NCBI RefSeq assembly: GCF_004331265.1
Contig: NZ_SJOO01000008.1
Location: forward strand, 1-64,000
Direction of reading: 5' to 3'
Length of the DNA: 64,000 bases
Source: Enterobacter wuhouensis
GTDB lineage: Bacteria > Pseudomonadota > Gammaproteobacteria > Enterobacterales > Enterobacteriaceae
Made by a program: the position numbers and the translations under genes. Shown piece after piece: positions 1 through 6,481 of the stretch (position 1 is its first letter; each line of letters starts with the position of its first letter). The notes beneath the pieces are model-generated. The model was not told the origin of the DNA, ran no database searches, and saw only the letters and a program-made list of their open reading frames with translations.

Positions 1-194
1 CCCCGCTTCAAAACAGGCTTAAATCTGCTGACATAGAGTTGCGGCCATAAAATTTACAAAACTCATAATTCGAAGCGACATAGAAACTTAGAAACGAAAC
101 GGCGAAGCTTTAATCAGGCATGACAGACCCTATGTCTTGCATGCATACCCAAATGAAACTACTGTATATAAAAACAGTATTTGAGGTGTGCATT
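1..194. other. Upstream stretch of the damage module, no gene supported
   Basis: This stretch lies before umuD. Two short plus-strand frames run in from the left edge and stop at bases 34-36 and 48-50. Either could be the last codons of an upstream gene, but there is too little sequence to choose. The only clear signal is the LexA box at 160-179. Confidence 0.4.
160..179 (+). promoter_or_regulatory. LexA (SOS) box of umuDC
   Basis: TACTGTATATAAAAACAGTA matches the enterobacterial LexA consensus TACTGTATATATATACAGTA at 18 of 20 positions, including CTG-N10-CAG. It lies 15 bases before the umuD start, so it should block the umuDC promoter until DNA damage. Confidence 0.93.
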
Positions 195-614
195 ATGGAG
201 TTTATCAGGCCTGCAGAACTGCGAGAAATTATTGCTCTCCCGCTTTTCAGTTACTTAGTGCAGTGTGGTTTCCCAAGCCCCGCGGCTGATTACGTTGAAC
301 AGCGCATTGATCTCAATGAGTTACTTGTCGCTCACCCGAGCTCAACGTATTTCGTCAAAGCCGCGGGCGATTCTATGATCGAAGCCGGGATAAGTGACGG
401 CGATCTGCTGGTGGTGGACAGCTCCAGGACTGCTGAGCATGGTGACATTGTGATCGCCGCGGTGGAAGGGGAGTTCACTGTTAAACGCCTGCAGCTGCGC
501 CCGACCGTACAACTCAACCCTATGAACAGCGCCTACAGCCCGATTGTTGTTGGCAGCGAAGACACGCTGGACGTTTTCGGCGTCGTGACTTTCATCGTTA
601 AATCTGCGAGCTGA
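195..614 (+). CDS. umuD: DNA polymerase V accessory subunit UmuD (autocleaving)
   Basis: Encodes 139 residues, the standard UmuD length, when started at the ATG at 195. That start is preceded by a GAGGTG ribosome site at 183-188; an upstream in-frame ATG at 120 precedes the LexA box and is not credible. Residues needed for RecA-stimulated self-cleavage are in the canonical places: scissile Cys24-Gly25, nucleophile Ser60 (GDSM) and general base Lys97. UmuD is a LexA-like S24 peptidase; cleaved UmuD' dimers join UmuC to form the error-prone translesion polymerase Pol V. The stop lies 2 bases before umuC, so the pair is co-transcribed from the LexA-controlled promoter. It sits in a presumptive mobile element, so it may be additional to any chromosomal umuDC. 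Confidence 0.95.
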   Translation: MEFIRPAELREIIALPLFSYLVQCGFPSPAADYVEQRIDLNELLVAHPSSTYFVKAAGDSMIEAGISDGDLLVVDSSRTAEHGDIVIAAVEGEFTVKRLQLRPTVQLNPMNSAYSPIVVGSEDTLDVFGVVTFIVKSAS

Positions 615-616
615 AT

Positions 617-1885
617 ATGTTTGCTCTCTGTGATGTGAATTCGTTCTATGCATCATGCGAGACTGTATTCAGGCCGGACCTGAGAGGGCGGCCGGTTGTT
701 GTTCTCTCAAATAACGATGGCTGTGTAATCGCACGCAGCGCCGAGGCCAAGGCCGCTGGAATTACAATGGGAGAGCCTTTCTTCAAGCAAAAGGACTTAT
801 TTCGTCGCGCTGGGGTTGTTTGCTTCAGCAGCAACTATGAGCTGTACGCAGACATGTCGAACCGGGTAATGACGACGCTTGAGGAAATGAGCCCCCGCGT
901 CGAAATTTACAGTATCGATGAAGCTTTTTGCGACCTGACAGGTGTTCGCAACTGCCGGGACCTTACGGAGTTCGGCAAAGAGATCCGCGCTACCGTTCTG
1001 AAGCGGACGCACCTGACCGTTGGGGTTGGCATCGCGCAGACAAAAACACTCGCTAAGCTGGCAAACCACGCAGCGAAGAAATGGCAGAGGCAGACCGGCG
1101 GGGTGGTCGATTTGTCCAATATCGATCGGCAACGTCGGTTGTTGGCTATCGTGCCTGTAGAAGATGTATGGGGCGTTGGCAGGCGCATCAGTAAGAAGCT
1201 GAACGCTATGGGAATCAAAACGGCTCTGGACCTCTCTGAGCAGAGTACGTGGATTATTCGAAAGCACTTCAATGTCGTCCTGGAGCGAACTGTCCGGGAG
1301 CTGCGCGGCGAACCATGTCTGGATCTGGAGGAGTTTGCACCAGCTAAGCAGGAAATTGTCTGTAGCAGGTCGTTCGGTGAACGCGTTACCGAATACGAAC
1401 AGATGCGGCAGGCTATTTGCAGCTATGCGGCGCGTGGTGCTGAAAAGCTTCGCGGCGAACACCAGTATTGCCGTTTTATCTCTGCGTTCGTGAAGACGTC
1501 ACCTTTTGCCCTGAACGAGCCGTATTACGGCAACAGCGCGTCAGTGAAGCTTCTCACCCCCACTCAGGATTCCCGCGACATCATCAACGCCGCGGTAAAG
1601 TGCCTGGACAAAATCTGGAAGGATGGGCACCGCTATCAAAAGGCTGGAATTATGCTGGGAGATTTTTTCAGTCAAGGGGTGGCACAGCTGAACCTTTTCG
1701 ATGAGCACGCGCCGCGCGCTGGAAGCGATAAGTTGATGGATGTGCTCGATCACTTGAACGCGAAAGAAGGGAAAGGAACACTCTTCTTTGCCGGGCAGGG
1801 CATTCAACAGCAGTGGCAGATGAAGCGGCAGTTGCTTTCACCCCGATATACTACTCGCATATCAGATTTATTAATTGTGAAGTAA
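617..1885 (+). CDS. umuC: DNA polymerase V catalytic subunit UmuC
   Basis: Encodes 422 residues, equal in length to E. coli UmuC, and begins with the Y-family signature [12 protein letters not shown]. Catalytic acidic residues are visible at Asp6 and Asp101-Glu102 (YSIDEAF). A helix-hairpin-helix region follows in the thumb. Near the C-terminus the motif QLNLF matches the sliding-clamp binding peptide of UmuC. The protein copies past lesions as UmuD'2C on RecA-ATP filaments and raises mutation rates. It is translated with umuD from the same transcript and followed directly by a terminator at 1884-1910. There is no frameshift or missing catalytic residue, so it should be functional. Confidence 0.95.
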   Translation: MFALCDVNSFYASCETVFRPDLRGRPVVVLSNNDGCVIARSAEAKAAGITMGEPFFKQKDLFRRAGVVCFSSNYELYADMSNRVMTTLEEMSPRVEIYSIDEAFCDLTGVRNCRDLTEFGKEIRATVLKRTHLTVGVGIAQTKTLAKLANHAAKKWQRQTGGVVDLSNIDRQRRLLAIVPVEDVWGVGRRISKKLNAMGIKTALDLSEQSTWIIRKHFNVVLERTVRELRGEPCLDLEEFAPAKQEIVCSRSFGERVTEYEQMRQAICSYAARGAEKLRGEHQYCRFISAFVKTSPFALNEPYYGNSASVKLLTPTQDSRDIINAAVKCLDKIWKDGHRYQKAGIMLGDFFSQGVAQLNLFDEHAPRAGSDKLMDVLDHLNAKEGKGTLFFAGQGIQQQWQMKRQLLSPRYTTRISDLLIVK

Positions 1886-1910
1886 AAAGGCTGCTTTACG
1901 CAGCCTTTTT
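1884..1910. terminator. Bidirectional terminator between umuC and the zinc-ribbon gene
   Basis: Stem GGCTGC/GCAGCC with loop TTTAC is flanked by five A on the left and five T on the right. It can stop umuC transcripts from the left and the zinc-ribbon transcript from the right. The first A overlaps the umuC stop codon. Confidence 0.88.
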
Positions 1911-1916
1911 AGTTAA

Positions 1917-2066
1917 TTAAGCAGCTTTTTTCTCGCTGCATTTGCAATGAGGGATAACAAAAACTTTCGCCTTTTTAGGGCGGATGATTTTACCATCCTT
2001 CATTACATAGGGCGTGAAGGTTACTTCACACGAATTCCCACATTTTGGACAATAGCCAGTTTTCAT
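1917..2066 (-). CDS. Small zinc-ribbon protein, 49 residues, candidate SOS gene
   Basis: An open frame of 49 codons starts at an ATG at 2066 (complement) with a strong AGGAG ribosome site 7 bases upstream. It ends just before the umuC terminator. The product begins MKTGYCPKCGNSCEVTF and ends HCKCSEKKAA. Cysteine pairs CPKC near residues 6-9 and CKC near residues 41-43 could bind one zinc ion as a ribbon or knuckle; Cys13 and His40 are extra candidates. The remainder is lysine-rich, suggesting nucleic-acid contact. I do not recognise a named family. A CTG-N10-CAG LexA-like box lies 28 bases upstream of the start, so it may be damage-induced like its neighbours umuDC and dinI. Function is unknown. 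Confidence 0.75.
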   Translation of the reverse strand: MKTGYCPKCGNSCEVTFTPYVMKDGKIIRPKKAKVFVIPHCKCSEKKAA

Positions 2067-2093
2067 GTGAGATCTCCTATGTAAATGTACAGC

Positions 2094-2109
2094 CTGTAAA
2101 TCTAAACAG
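2094..2109. promoter_or_regulatory. Second LexA-like box, between divergent transcripts
   Basis: CTGTAAATCTAAACAG keeps the CTG-N10-CAG core of LexA sites, but its centre is less consensus-like than the boxes at 160 and 4380. It lies between the zinc-ribbon gene on the minus strand and a plus-strand promoter at 2111-2139, so one repressor dimer could control both. Assignment rests on pattern and on two other LexA boxes nearby. Confidence 0.6.
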
Positions 2110-2110
2110 A

Positions 2111-2139
2111 TTGCACCTTGTTAGGAGAACCACTATACT
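2111..2139 (+). promoter_or_regulatory. Candidate sigma-70 promoter for a short plus-strand RNA
   Basis: TTGCAC (2111-2116) and TATACT (2134-2139) are separated by 17 bases. The -10 box is one base from consensus; the -35 box matches only its first three bases. Initiation would be near 2146. The LexA-like box lies immediately upstream. Confidence 0.45.
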
Positions 2140-2145
2140 TTTAGC

Positions 2146-2246
2146 CGTCAAGCATTTTGTGTAGCGGTAGATTTCTCCATACACACCGAGTTATGCGTCA
2201 ACATAGCTCGCCCCCTAAGAAGCCCTGCGTCAACAGGGCTTTTTTC
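2146..2246 (+). ncRNA. Candidate small RNA of about 100 nt, possibly SOS-controlled
   Basis: The interval between the promoter at 2111-2139 and a strong terminator at 2221-2245 has no convincing reading frame: only a TTG-started frame without a ribosome site crosses it. A transcript would be about 100 nt with a 3' hairpin and U-tract, the usual shape of an Hfq-type small RNA. It ends exactly at the stop codon of the convergent metallopeptidase gene. No known small RNA is recognised; expression is inference. Confidence 0.35.
2221..2245 (+). terminator. Intrinsic terminator on the plus strand
   Basis: Stem AGCCCTG/CAGGGCT with a CGTCAA loop is followed by a run of T. The T-run is on the plus strand only, so it serves rightward transcription although no plus-strand protein gene precedes it. 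It touches the stop codon of the convergent metallopeptidase gene. Confidence 0.8.
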
Positions 2247-2727
2247 AATAAAATTCAAAGCAAAGCTGTGCTGTTTGATAGCCCAATTTATCGAGCATCG
2301 TTTCTGCGAAAAGATCCGCCTGCCATTCAGAATCTTCATTTTGTTCCGGCATGGCATTCGCAAAGTGTAAGGCTGGCTTATGTTGTAGTAGCAAGTGCCC
2401 GAGCTCATGGAATATAACAAATAACGCTGATCGTTCACCGCCACATGCCATTTCATAGATATGGTTTGGAACCCTGATAGTCAGTTTGTCAGGTTCACAG
2501 TGTCCAATCGTTAGACCCAGCGTTTCCTGAAACCATTCGTCATCATCCATTGGATCGAGGACAATATTCCATTGAGATAATGTTTCCAGCGCTACGTCAA
2601 ATCTGCGCGGTCTACGCCGGTATTTATACTTACTAGTAAATCCGAGTGCAAAGCAAGCATTTACAGCTATCGCTTTAATTTCCATTTCACTCAGAGGACG
2701 AACACGTGTACCGCGCATTAAATGCAT
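2245..2727 (-). CDS. ImmA/IrrE-type zinc metallopeptidase
   Basis: Encodes 160 residues with the zinc-protease motif HELGH at residues 107-111 inside VIFHELGHLL. A downstream acidic segment EWQADLFA (from about residue 134) resembles the third-ligand region of this family. Members such as phage-element ImmA and Deinococcus IrrE cleave a partner XRE repressor; such pairs also occur as toxin-antitoxin-like modules. The adjacent upstream gene here encodes an XRE protein with a 17-base gap, so the two form an operon and probably a peptidase-repressor pair. The start at 2727 has an AGGAAA ribosome site. An alternative in-frame ATG lies three codons later. The substrate is inferred from context only. 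Confidence 0.8.
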   Translation of the reverse strand: MHLMRGTRVRPLSEMEIKAIAVNACFALGFTSKYKYRRRPRRFDVALETLSQWNIVLDPMDDDEWFQETLGLTIGHCEPDKLTIRVPNHIYEMACGGERSALFVIFHELGHLLLQHKPALHFANAMPEQNEDSEWQADLFAETMLDKLGYQTAQLCFEFY

Positions 2728-2744
2728 AACAGTTTCCTAAGCAG

Positions 2745-3098
2745 TTATTTTTTGTTGATTTCTGCAAGTAATTCTGCAAATTTTTTTAATTCTTCATGGG
2801 TGAATTCCGATTTTGCAAAACCAGCAACAAGCATTTGTTGTTGCTTTGGTAAACCTTCAATAGGTACCAATTCATTCGCGATAGAAGCTAAAACATCGAG
2901 ATCATCAATGTAATAACCTTGCGCTGCAAAAAGTTCATTGATTGCCGTTACCCATTTCTCTGGTATTTTTTTAGTCCCTGTTTCGAGCCCGCTTAGAAAA
3001 GCAGGTGTTGTTCCTAAAGCCTTTGCCATTGTAAGCAAAGTATAACCAGTATCGATCCGAGCTTTCCTTACGGCCTTTCCGAAATCAGTAAGAGCCAT
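2745..3098 (-). CDS. XRE-family helix-turn-helix regulator
   Basis: Encodes 117 residues when started at the ATG at 3098, which has a GAGGA ribosome site at ideal distance; the ATG two codons earlier sits against that site. Residues about 5-60 form a Cro/C1-like helix-turn-helix (KAVRKARIDTGYTLLTMAKA, then TPAFLSGLETG, typical of the recognition helix). The C-terminal half is helical and may dimerise or be the cleavage target of the metallopeptidase encoded next. It likely represses its own operon from the promoter at 3145-3172. It could also be the antitoxin-like partner of a two-gene module; the sequence alone does not decide. Confidence 0.82.
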   Translation of the reverse strand: MALTDFGKAVRKARIDTGYTLLTMAKALGTTPAFLSGLETGTKKIPEKWVTAINELFAAQGYYIDDLDVLASIANELVPIEGLPKQQQMLVAGFAKSEFTHEELKKFAELLAEINKK

Positions 3099-3144
3099 AG
3101 TCATATCCTCAGTGCTTTCATTGTGGCTTACGCCAGATGTTCTA

Positions 3145-3172
3145 AATATACTCTAACCATAAAAAAAGTAAA
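3145..3172 (-). promoter_or_regulatory. Candidate promoter of the XRE/metallopeptidase operon
   Basis: Reading the minus strand, TTTACT (3167-3172) and TATATT (3145-3150) are separated by 16 bases, 47 bases before the XRE start. Both are fair sigma-70 matches in an AT-rich stretch. Confidence 0.5.
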
Positions 3173-3184
3173 CCCATCAAGAAA

Positions 3185-3213
3185 AATAAATTAACCAAAA
3201 AGGTTAATTTATT
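3185..3213. terminator. AT-rich 12-bp inverted repeat at the 3' end of the HMCES gene
   Basis: Arms AATAAATTAACC and GGTTAATTTATT are a perfect inverted repeat around AAAAA. The HMCES stop codon (3204-3206) lies inside one arm. On the minus strand the hairpin is followed by TTTTC, so it could be a weak terminator. It also lies about 13 bases from the XRE promoter -35 box, so a regulator site is possible. Confidence 0.55.
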
Positions 3214-3875
3214 GTTTCTATTAGATTTTTTCCTTGATTTCTGGCGTTTCCAACCGCGCGTGTAACAGCGTGCCAGATAAACTTGTTGGCAGGCACTGCG
3301 CCGTCGGCTGCTATCTCTTCAGCTTCTTTCCCGCCTATATCCTGACGTATCCACTCGCGAGCCGCTTCCGGTGACAGAACCAGTGGCTGGCGATCGTGAA
3401 TATCGACCAGACCTTTATCAGCTGCAGATGTCACGATGAGAAAACCTTCAGCTTCGTCTCCACGCTCAAATGGTGTGCTGCCGATAGCCGCCATAAATAT
3501 TGGCTGGCCCTCGGCCCGGTGAATGAAGTAGGGCTGTTTCTTGTCTCCTTCCTTCTTCCATTCGAACCAGCCATCCGCAAAGCAGATCGCCCGGCCATGT
3601 TGCCAGAGAGGCTTGAACATTCGGCTGGTGGCCGCCGTCTCGACGCGTGCGTTAATCAGTGGCGGTTTATCCCACCACTCGGGCGCGTAAGACCACAGGA
3701 CTGGATCAAGATGCAGCTGCTCGTTGCGTTCGCTCAGGAGCAGCACCTTGGTACCGGGCGAGACGTTGTACCGGCCTATAGGTTCCGGTTCATACGCAAT
3801 GTCACGATCGGCTTCATCGGCCAAGTATGTCAGATATTCTTCACGGGTTTGGGCTTGTGCAAAACGTCCACACAT
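3204..3875 (-). CDS. SRAP/HMCES (YedK-type) abasic-site DNA-protein crosslinker
   Basis: Encodes 223 residues. The catalytic set of the SRAP family is complete and at the same positions as in E. coli YedK: Cys2 (exposed after Met removal), Asn75 (NARVET), Glu105 (DGWFEW) and His160 (DIHDRQP). Such proteins bind abasic sites in single-stranded DNA, forming a thiazolidine crosslink through Cys2 that shields the lesion from error-prone repair. Gene-neighbourhood surveys have linked the family to SOS genes, and here it lies between umuDC and dinI. No LexA box is visible upstream; a TATACT -10-like element is at 3902-3907. It is probably an extra copy beside a chromosomal yedK, which is not in this window. 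Confidence 0.92.
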   Translation of the reverse strand: MCGRFAQAQTREEYLTYLADEADRDIAYEPEPIGRYNVSPGTKVLLLSERNEQLHLDPVLWSYAPEWWDKPPLINARVETAATSRMFKPLWQHGRAICFADGWFEWKKEGDKKQPYFIHRAEGQPIFMAAIGSTPFERGDEAEGFLIVTSAADKGLVDIHDRQPLVLSPEAAREWIRQDIGGKEAEEIAADGAVPANKFIWHAVTRAVGNARNQGKNLIETIN

Positions 3876-3926
3876 AGGAACCTCCAGTCAGTCAGACTGA
3901 AAGTATAGGGCAGGGAGAAAAAGTAG

Positions 3927-4085
3927 TGCGCGCTGGTTAAGTCCTACAAACGGATTCGCGCTGATTATGCTAATGATGATGAAATGCGTAAAGCGATGCG
4001 TTGTGAAACTGGAAGGAGCTACGCAAAGTTGCGACAATGCCAAAAGAGAAAGCTAAACCCGGTAGGGGATCCGGGTTCGCTGTGA
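3927..4085 (+). pseudogene. Possible gene remnant between the HMCES and dinI genes
   Basis: An uninterrupted plus-strand frame runs from after a stop at 3924-3926 to a TGA at 4083-4085. It has no good start codon or ribosome site; an internal ATG lies near the middle. The translation is charged and arginine/lysine-rich (for example DEMRKAMRCETGRSYAKLRQ) and looks protein-like. It may be the 3' fragment of a phage gene cut by rearrangement, or chance. The final codons overlap the dinI terminator hairpin. Confidence 0.25.
4056..4077 (-). terminator. Terminator of the dinI-like gene
   Basis: Perfect 7-bp stem AACCCGG/CCGGGTT with an 8-base loop. On the minus strand it is followed by TTTAGCTTTCTCTTTT. 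It lies 24 bases after the dinI-like stop codon. Confidence 0.6.
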
Positions 4086-4100
4086 TGACAATATGGAAAT

Positions 4101-4340
4101 TCATTCATTAGTAAGCCACATATCAGACTCTTCAAACATATCCTCCAGCATACGGTTCAACTTTTCACGGTCACTTTTGCTGGCATTACTATTCAATCCG
4201 TTAGCCTGCATAGGTTTCACCTTCACTTCAGCATCAGGGAATATGTTATGAACTCGCCTCGTCAGCTCAGCCAAAATAATTTCTCTGGCGCCATCCAAGC
4301 CCTGGACATTTCGCTTATCGTAAACCAACTCAACAAACAC
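4101..4340 (-). CDS. dinI: DinI-family RecA filament modulator
   Basis: Encodes 79 residues from a GTG start at 4340, preceded by AAGGAG seven bases upstream. Length and C-terminal half match E. coli DinI (81 residues): the helix LTRRVHNIFPDAEVKV, then an acidic C-terminal helix (REKLNRMLEDMFEESDMW) that in DinI mimics DNA and inserts into RecA. DinI stabilises or tunes RecA filaments, dampening UmuD and LexA cleavage. A near-perfect LexA box at 4380-4399 lies 40 bases upstream. In this element it could balance the mutagenic UmuDC pair at the other side. It is an element-borne homologue, not necessarily the chromosomal dinI. Confidence 0.9.
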   Translation of the reverse strand: MFVELVYDKRNVQGLDGAREIILAELTRRVHNIFPDAEVKVKPMQANGLNSNASKSDREKLNRMLEDMFEESDMWLTNE

Positions 4341-4379
4341 AACAGTCTCCTTAATCTCTGTGAGAGGAAGCTATATTTT

Positions 4380-4399
4380 TACTGTAAATATATACAGTG
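4380..4399 (-). promoter_or_regulatory. LexA (SOS) box of the dinI-like gene
   Basis: TACTGTAAATATATACAGTG matches the LexA consensus at 18 of 20 positions, with CTG-N10-CAG intact. It lies 40 bases upstream of the GTG start. Confidence 0.93.
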
Positions 4400-4512
4400 T
4401 CAAGCGAGTGATACAATCTACACGATGGGATTTTTTCGTCCGATTGAACAGTAATTACCGGTAGTTATTCCCCAGTTATTCCCCAATATTTCCCCGTAAG
4501 AAAACTACCAAT

Positions 4513-4540
4513 AAAAAAACCAGCCATAAGTGGCTGGTTT
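4513..4540 (-). terminator. Terminator downstream of tRNA-Pro
   Basis: AACCAGCC and GGCTGGTT pair around a short loop. On the minus strand the hairpin is followed by a T-rich run, just past the 3' CCA of the tRNA. If the element integrated in the tRNA, this terminator is element DNA. Confidence 0.8.
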
Positions 4541-4552
4541 TCAATATGTTTT

Positions 4553-4583
4553 TGGTCGGCACGAGAGGATTTGAACCTCCGAC
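4553..4583. other. Candidate attachment site (3' end of proL)
   Basis: The boundary between core genes (yejM onward) and the SOS/phage-type module falls at the tRNA 3' end. Phage and island integrases commonly recombine within the T-arm and 3' acceptor strand. The matching repeat would be at the other end of the element, outside the window, so the core cannot be delimited. Confidence 0.45.
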
Positions 4584-4629
4584 CCCCGACACCCCATGAC
4601 GGTGCGCTACCAGGCTGCGCTACGTGCCG
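4553..4629 (-). tRNA. proL: tRNA-Pro, anticodon GGG
   Basis: The 77-nt gene, read on the minus strand, begins CGGCACGTAGCGCAGCCTGG and ends in encoded CCA (complement of 4553-4555). The acceptor stem pairs CGGCACG with CGTGCCG. The T-loop GGTTCAAATCC is canonical. The anticodon GGG is at 4593-4595 (complement). As I recall it, the sequence equals E. coli proL, including the unusual U-U pair in the anticodon stem. It lies next to yejM, as in E. coli. Its 3' end faces the phage-like region, the usual geometry of a tRNA integration site. Confidence 0.97.
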
Positions 4630-4680
4630 ACGCATAAAAAGAATACTACTCGATTCCTTTTTGAATGCAAGGGCACGTGT

Positions 4681-4711
4681 CGCTAACTGATTTAAAATTA
4701 ATCAGTTAGCG
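4681..4711. repeat. 12-bp inverted repeat overlapping the yejM stop
   Basis: CGCTAACTGATT and AATCAGTTAGCG form a perfect hairpin with a 7-base loop. The yejM stop codon lies in one arm. No U-tract follows on either strand, so it is either a weak terminator or a 3'-end-protecting hairpin. Confidence 0.5.
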
Positions 4712-6462
4712 ATGAAGCGTTTCTCATCTGTTAGCACCTGGAGGAGCAGGCTTAACTGGGGTTTCTGATCTTTAATCTTCTCGCCCTGCAGGTTATACGT
4801 CTGGTAATTACCGTTGCTGTTCAGCACCAGGGTCTGCTCTGGCGTGGTAACCACCAGCGAATTATTGCCTGCCGCGGTAACCCAGTTATGGCGGCGCGTG
4901 GCGTTGAAGAGATCCTGCCCTTGAGAATACTCGTTTGCCGGTGTGCTCACGTGCAGCAGGCGTTGCATCAGGGTGGTCATCACGTCTTTATGTTCGGTCA
5001 GCATATTAATGCGCTGCGCCGGCGTGCCCGGCCAATGGACGATCAGCGGAACATGAAGGTTAGGTCGCGACCACTCCATCTCCTTCGACCGATCGCCCAG
5101 CGGTACGCCATGACCTGCAGTGATAATCACTACGGTACTGTCCAGCTTGCCCGACTCGCGCAATGCATCCAGCACGCGCCCGATTTGCGCATCCACATCC
5201 GCTGCTGCACGACCGTAGCGGCGTGCAAAACCTTTCTGGTTGCTGTCATCCAGGGTGGTGCCGTTAAGGGCAACCCATGAGAACCAGCGGTTATCTTCCT
5301 GTGCATAGCGCTGAAGCCAGTTGATCCACTGATTTGCAGTCTGCTCATCCGACTGGCTTTGTGCGGCCGGAAGCGAGAAATCAGACAGCAGCGCCTGGCG
5401 ATACAGCGAGCTGTTAAAGCCGTCCGAGGAGAACAGCCCTAACTGGTAGCCCTGCTGGTTCAGCCCGGTGATCAGCGCCGCAGGAATGCGTGCAGAAAGC
5501 ACGCCGTCCATGTATCCGGCTGAAATCCCGTAGAACAAGCCAAAAATGCCTGCATCGGTTGAGTTACCGGAGCTGATATGCTGCGTGAACGCGACGTTCT
5601 GCCTGGCGAAATCGGCCAGCGCAGGCATCTGCTTCTCGTAACGCGAATAGTTAAGCCCGTCGACGGTGATCAGCAGAACGTTTTGACCGCGACCCATATC
5701 GCGATAGCGCAGCTCGCTCAACGGATACTGGACGCTGACCGCTTCGGGATTCCCCTGTTCCACCAGACGACGCTGATACTCCTGCGCGTCCAGCAGGCCG
5801 TGTTTCTCAAGGAAACGACGCGCCGTCATTGGATAAGAGAGCGGAAGGTTAGCGCGCTGCATGGTAATGGGGCGATAGAAGTTCGCATCCGCCCAGATAT
5901 ACATGATATGCGAACTGATAAATGAGACGAAAAAGAGCGCGGCAACGGGCTTCGCGTAATGGCGCCGCCGGGTCAGGCTGCGCAGTTTTTGCCAGCTCCA
6001 GGTGGCAAACAGCATCTCAATCAGCAGAATGACCGGAACGCTGATAAACATCAGCTGCCAGTCGCGTGCCGTCTCGTTCTGGTCGGGGTTAATCACCAGT
6101 TCCCAGACGATAGGGTTGAGATGAAGGTGGAATCGGGTAAAGACTTCGCTGTCGATCAGCAGCAGCGTCATGCCCGCCGTCGCGAGGATCGCGGACAAGA
6201 AGCGCATCAGGCGCTGCGACATCACGACAAACGTCAGAGGGAACAGAATCAGCAGGTAGGTGGCGAAAACCAGAAAGCTAAAGTGGCCGACCACGCTCAT
6301 CCAGGAGTAAATACGCCCGGTTAGCGTCGTTGGCCAGTCCGCCACAAACAGATAACGACAGCCAATGACCGTCGCCAACAGAATGTTGAACAGGGCAAAC
6401 CAGTGCCCCCAGCTGACCATCTGGGAGACTTTTTCACGGTAGCGCTGACGGTTCGTCACCAT
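4702..6462 (-). CDS. yejM: YejM/PbgA, inner-membrane regulator of lipopolysaccharide synthesis
   Basis: Encodes 586 residues, equal to E. coli YejM, from the ATG at 6462; the longer frame from 6564 adds residues absent from the family and overlaps yejL. Five hydrophobic segments occupy about the first 190 residues. A periplasmic alkaline-phosphatase/sulfatase-like domain follows (LITVDGLNYSR, later ITAGHGVPLGDRS). In E. coli the protein senses periplasmic lipid A and restrains LapB/FtsH, stabilising LpxC; the membrane part is essential. It lies 19 bases after yejL in the same operon. Confidence 0.96.
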   Translation of the reverse strand: MVTNRQRYREKVSQMVSWGHWFALFNILLATVIGCRYLFVADWPTTLTGRIYSWMSVVGHFSFLVFATYLLILFPLTFVVMSQRLMRFLSAILATAGMTLLLIDSEVFTRFHLHLNPIVWELVINPDQNETARDWQLMFISVPVILLIEMLFATWSWQKLRSLTRRRHYAKPVAALFFVSFISSHIMYIWADANFYRPITMQRANLPLSYPMTARRFLEKHGLLDAQEYQRRLVEQGNPEAVSVQYPLSELRYRDMGRGQNVLLITVDGLNYSRYEKQMPALADFARQNVAFTQHISSGNSTDAGIFGLFYGISAGYMDGVLSARIPAALITGLNQQGYQLGLFSSDGFNSSLYRQALLSDFSLPAAQSQSDEQTANQWINWLQRYAQEDNRWFSWVALNGTTLDDSNQKGFARRYGRAAADVDAQIGRVLDALRESGKLDSTVVIITAGHGVPLGDRSKEMEWSRPNLHVPLIVHWPGTPAQRINMLTEHKDVMTTLMQRLLHVSTPANEYSQGQDLFNATRRHNWVTAAGNNSLVVTTPEQTLVLNSNGNYQTYNLQGEKIKDQKPQLSLLLQVLTDEKRFIAN

Positions 6463-6481
6463 AAACTGTTGTTCGTTTCCC

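Noticed and set aside
120..194. N-terminal extension of UmuD from ATG 120
   Set aside because: It would start upstream of the LexA box, lacks a ribosome site and shifts Cys24, Ser60 and Lys97 away from their canonical numbers.
2157..2417. TTG-started plus-strand frame of 86 codons across the possible small RNA
   Set aside because: No ribosome site. It runs through the strong terminator at 2221-2245 and then antisense to the metallopeptidase gene.
3876..3960. LexA box upstream of the HMCES gene
   Set aside because: The nearest match CTGAAAGTATAGGGCAG has an 11-base spacer instead of 10 and poor flanks.
1..4552. Complete prophage
   Set aside because: No integrase, capsid, tail, lysis or replication genes are visible in this part. 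Only an element end can be supported.
4681..4711. Second attachment site or terminator at the yejM end
   Set aside because: The 12-bp palindrome is not related to the tRNA sequence and has no U-tract, so it is listed only as an inverted repeat.
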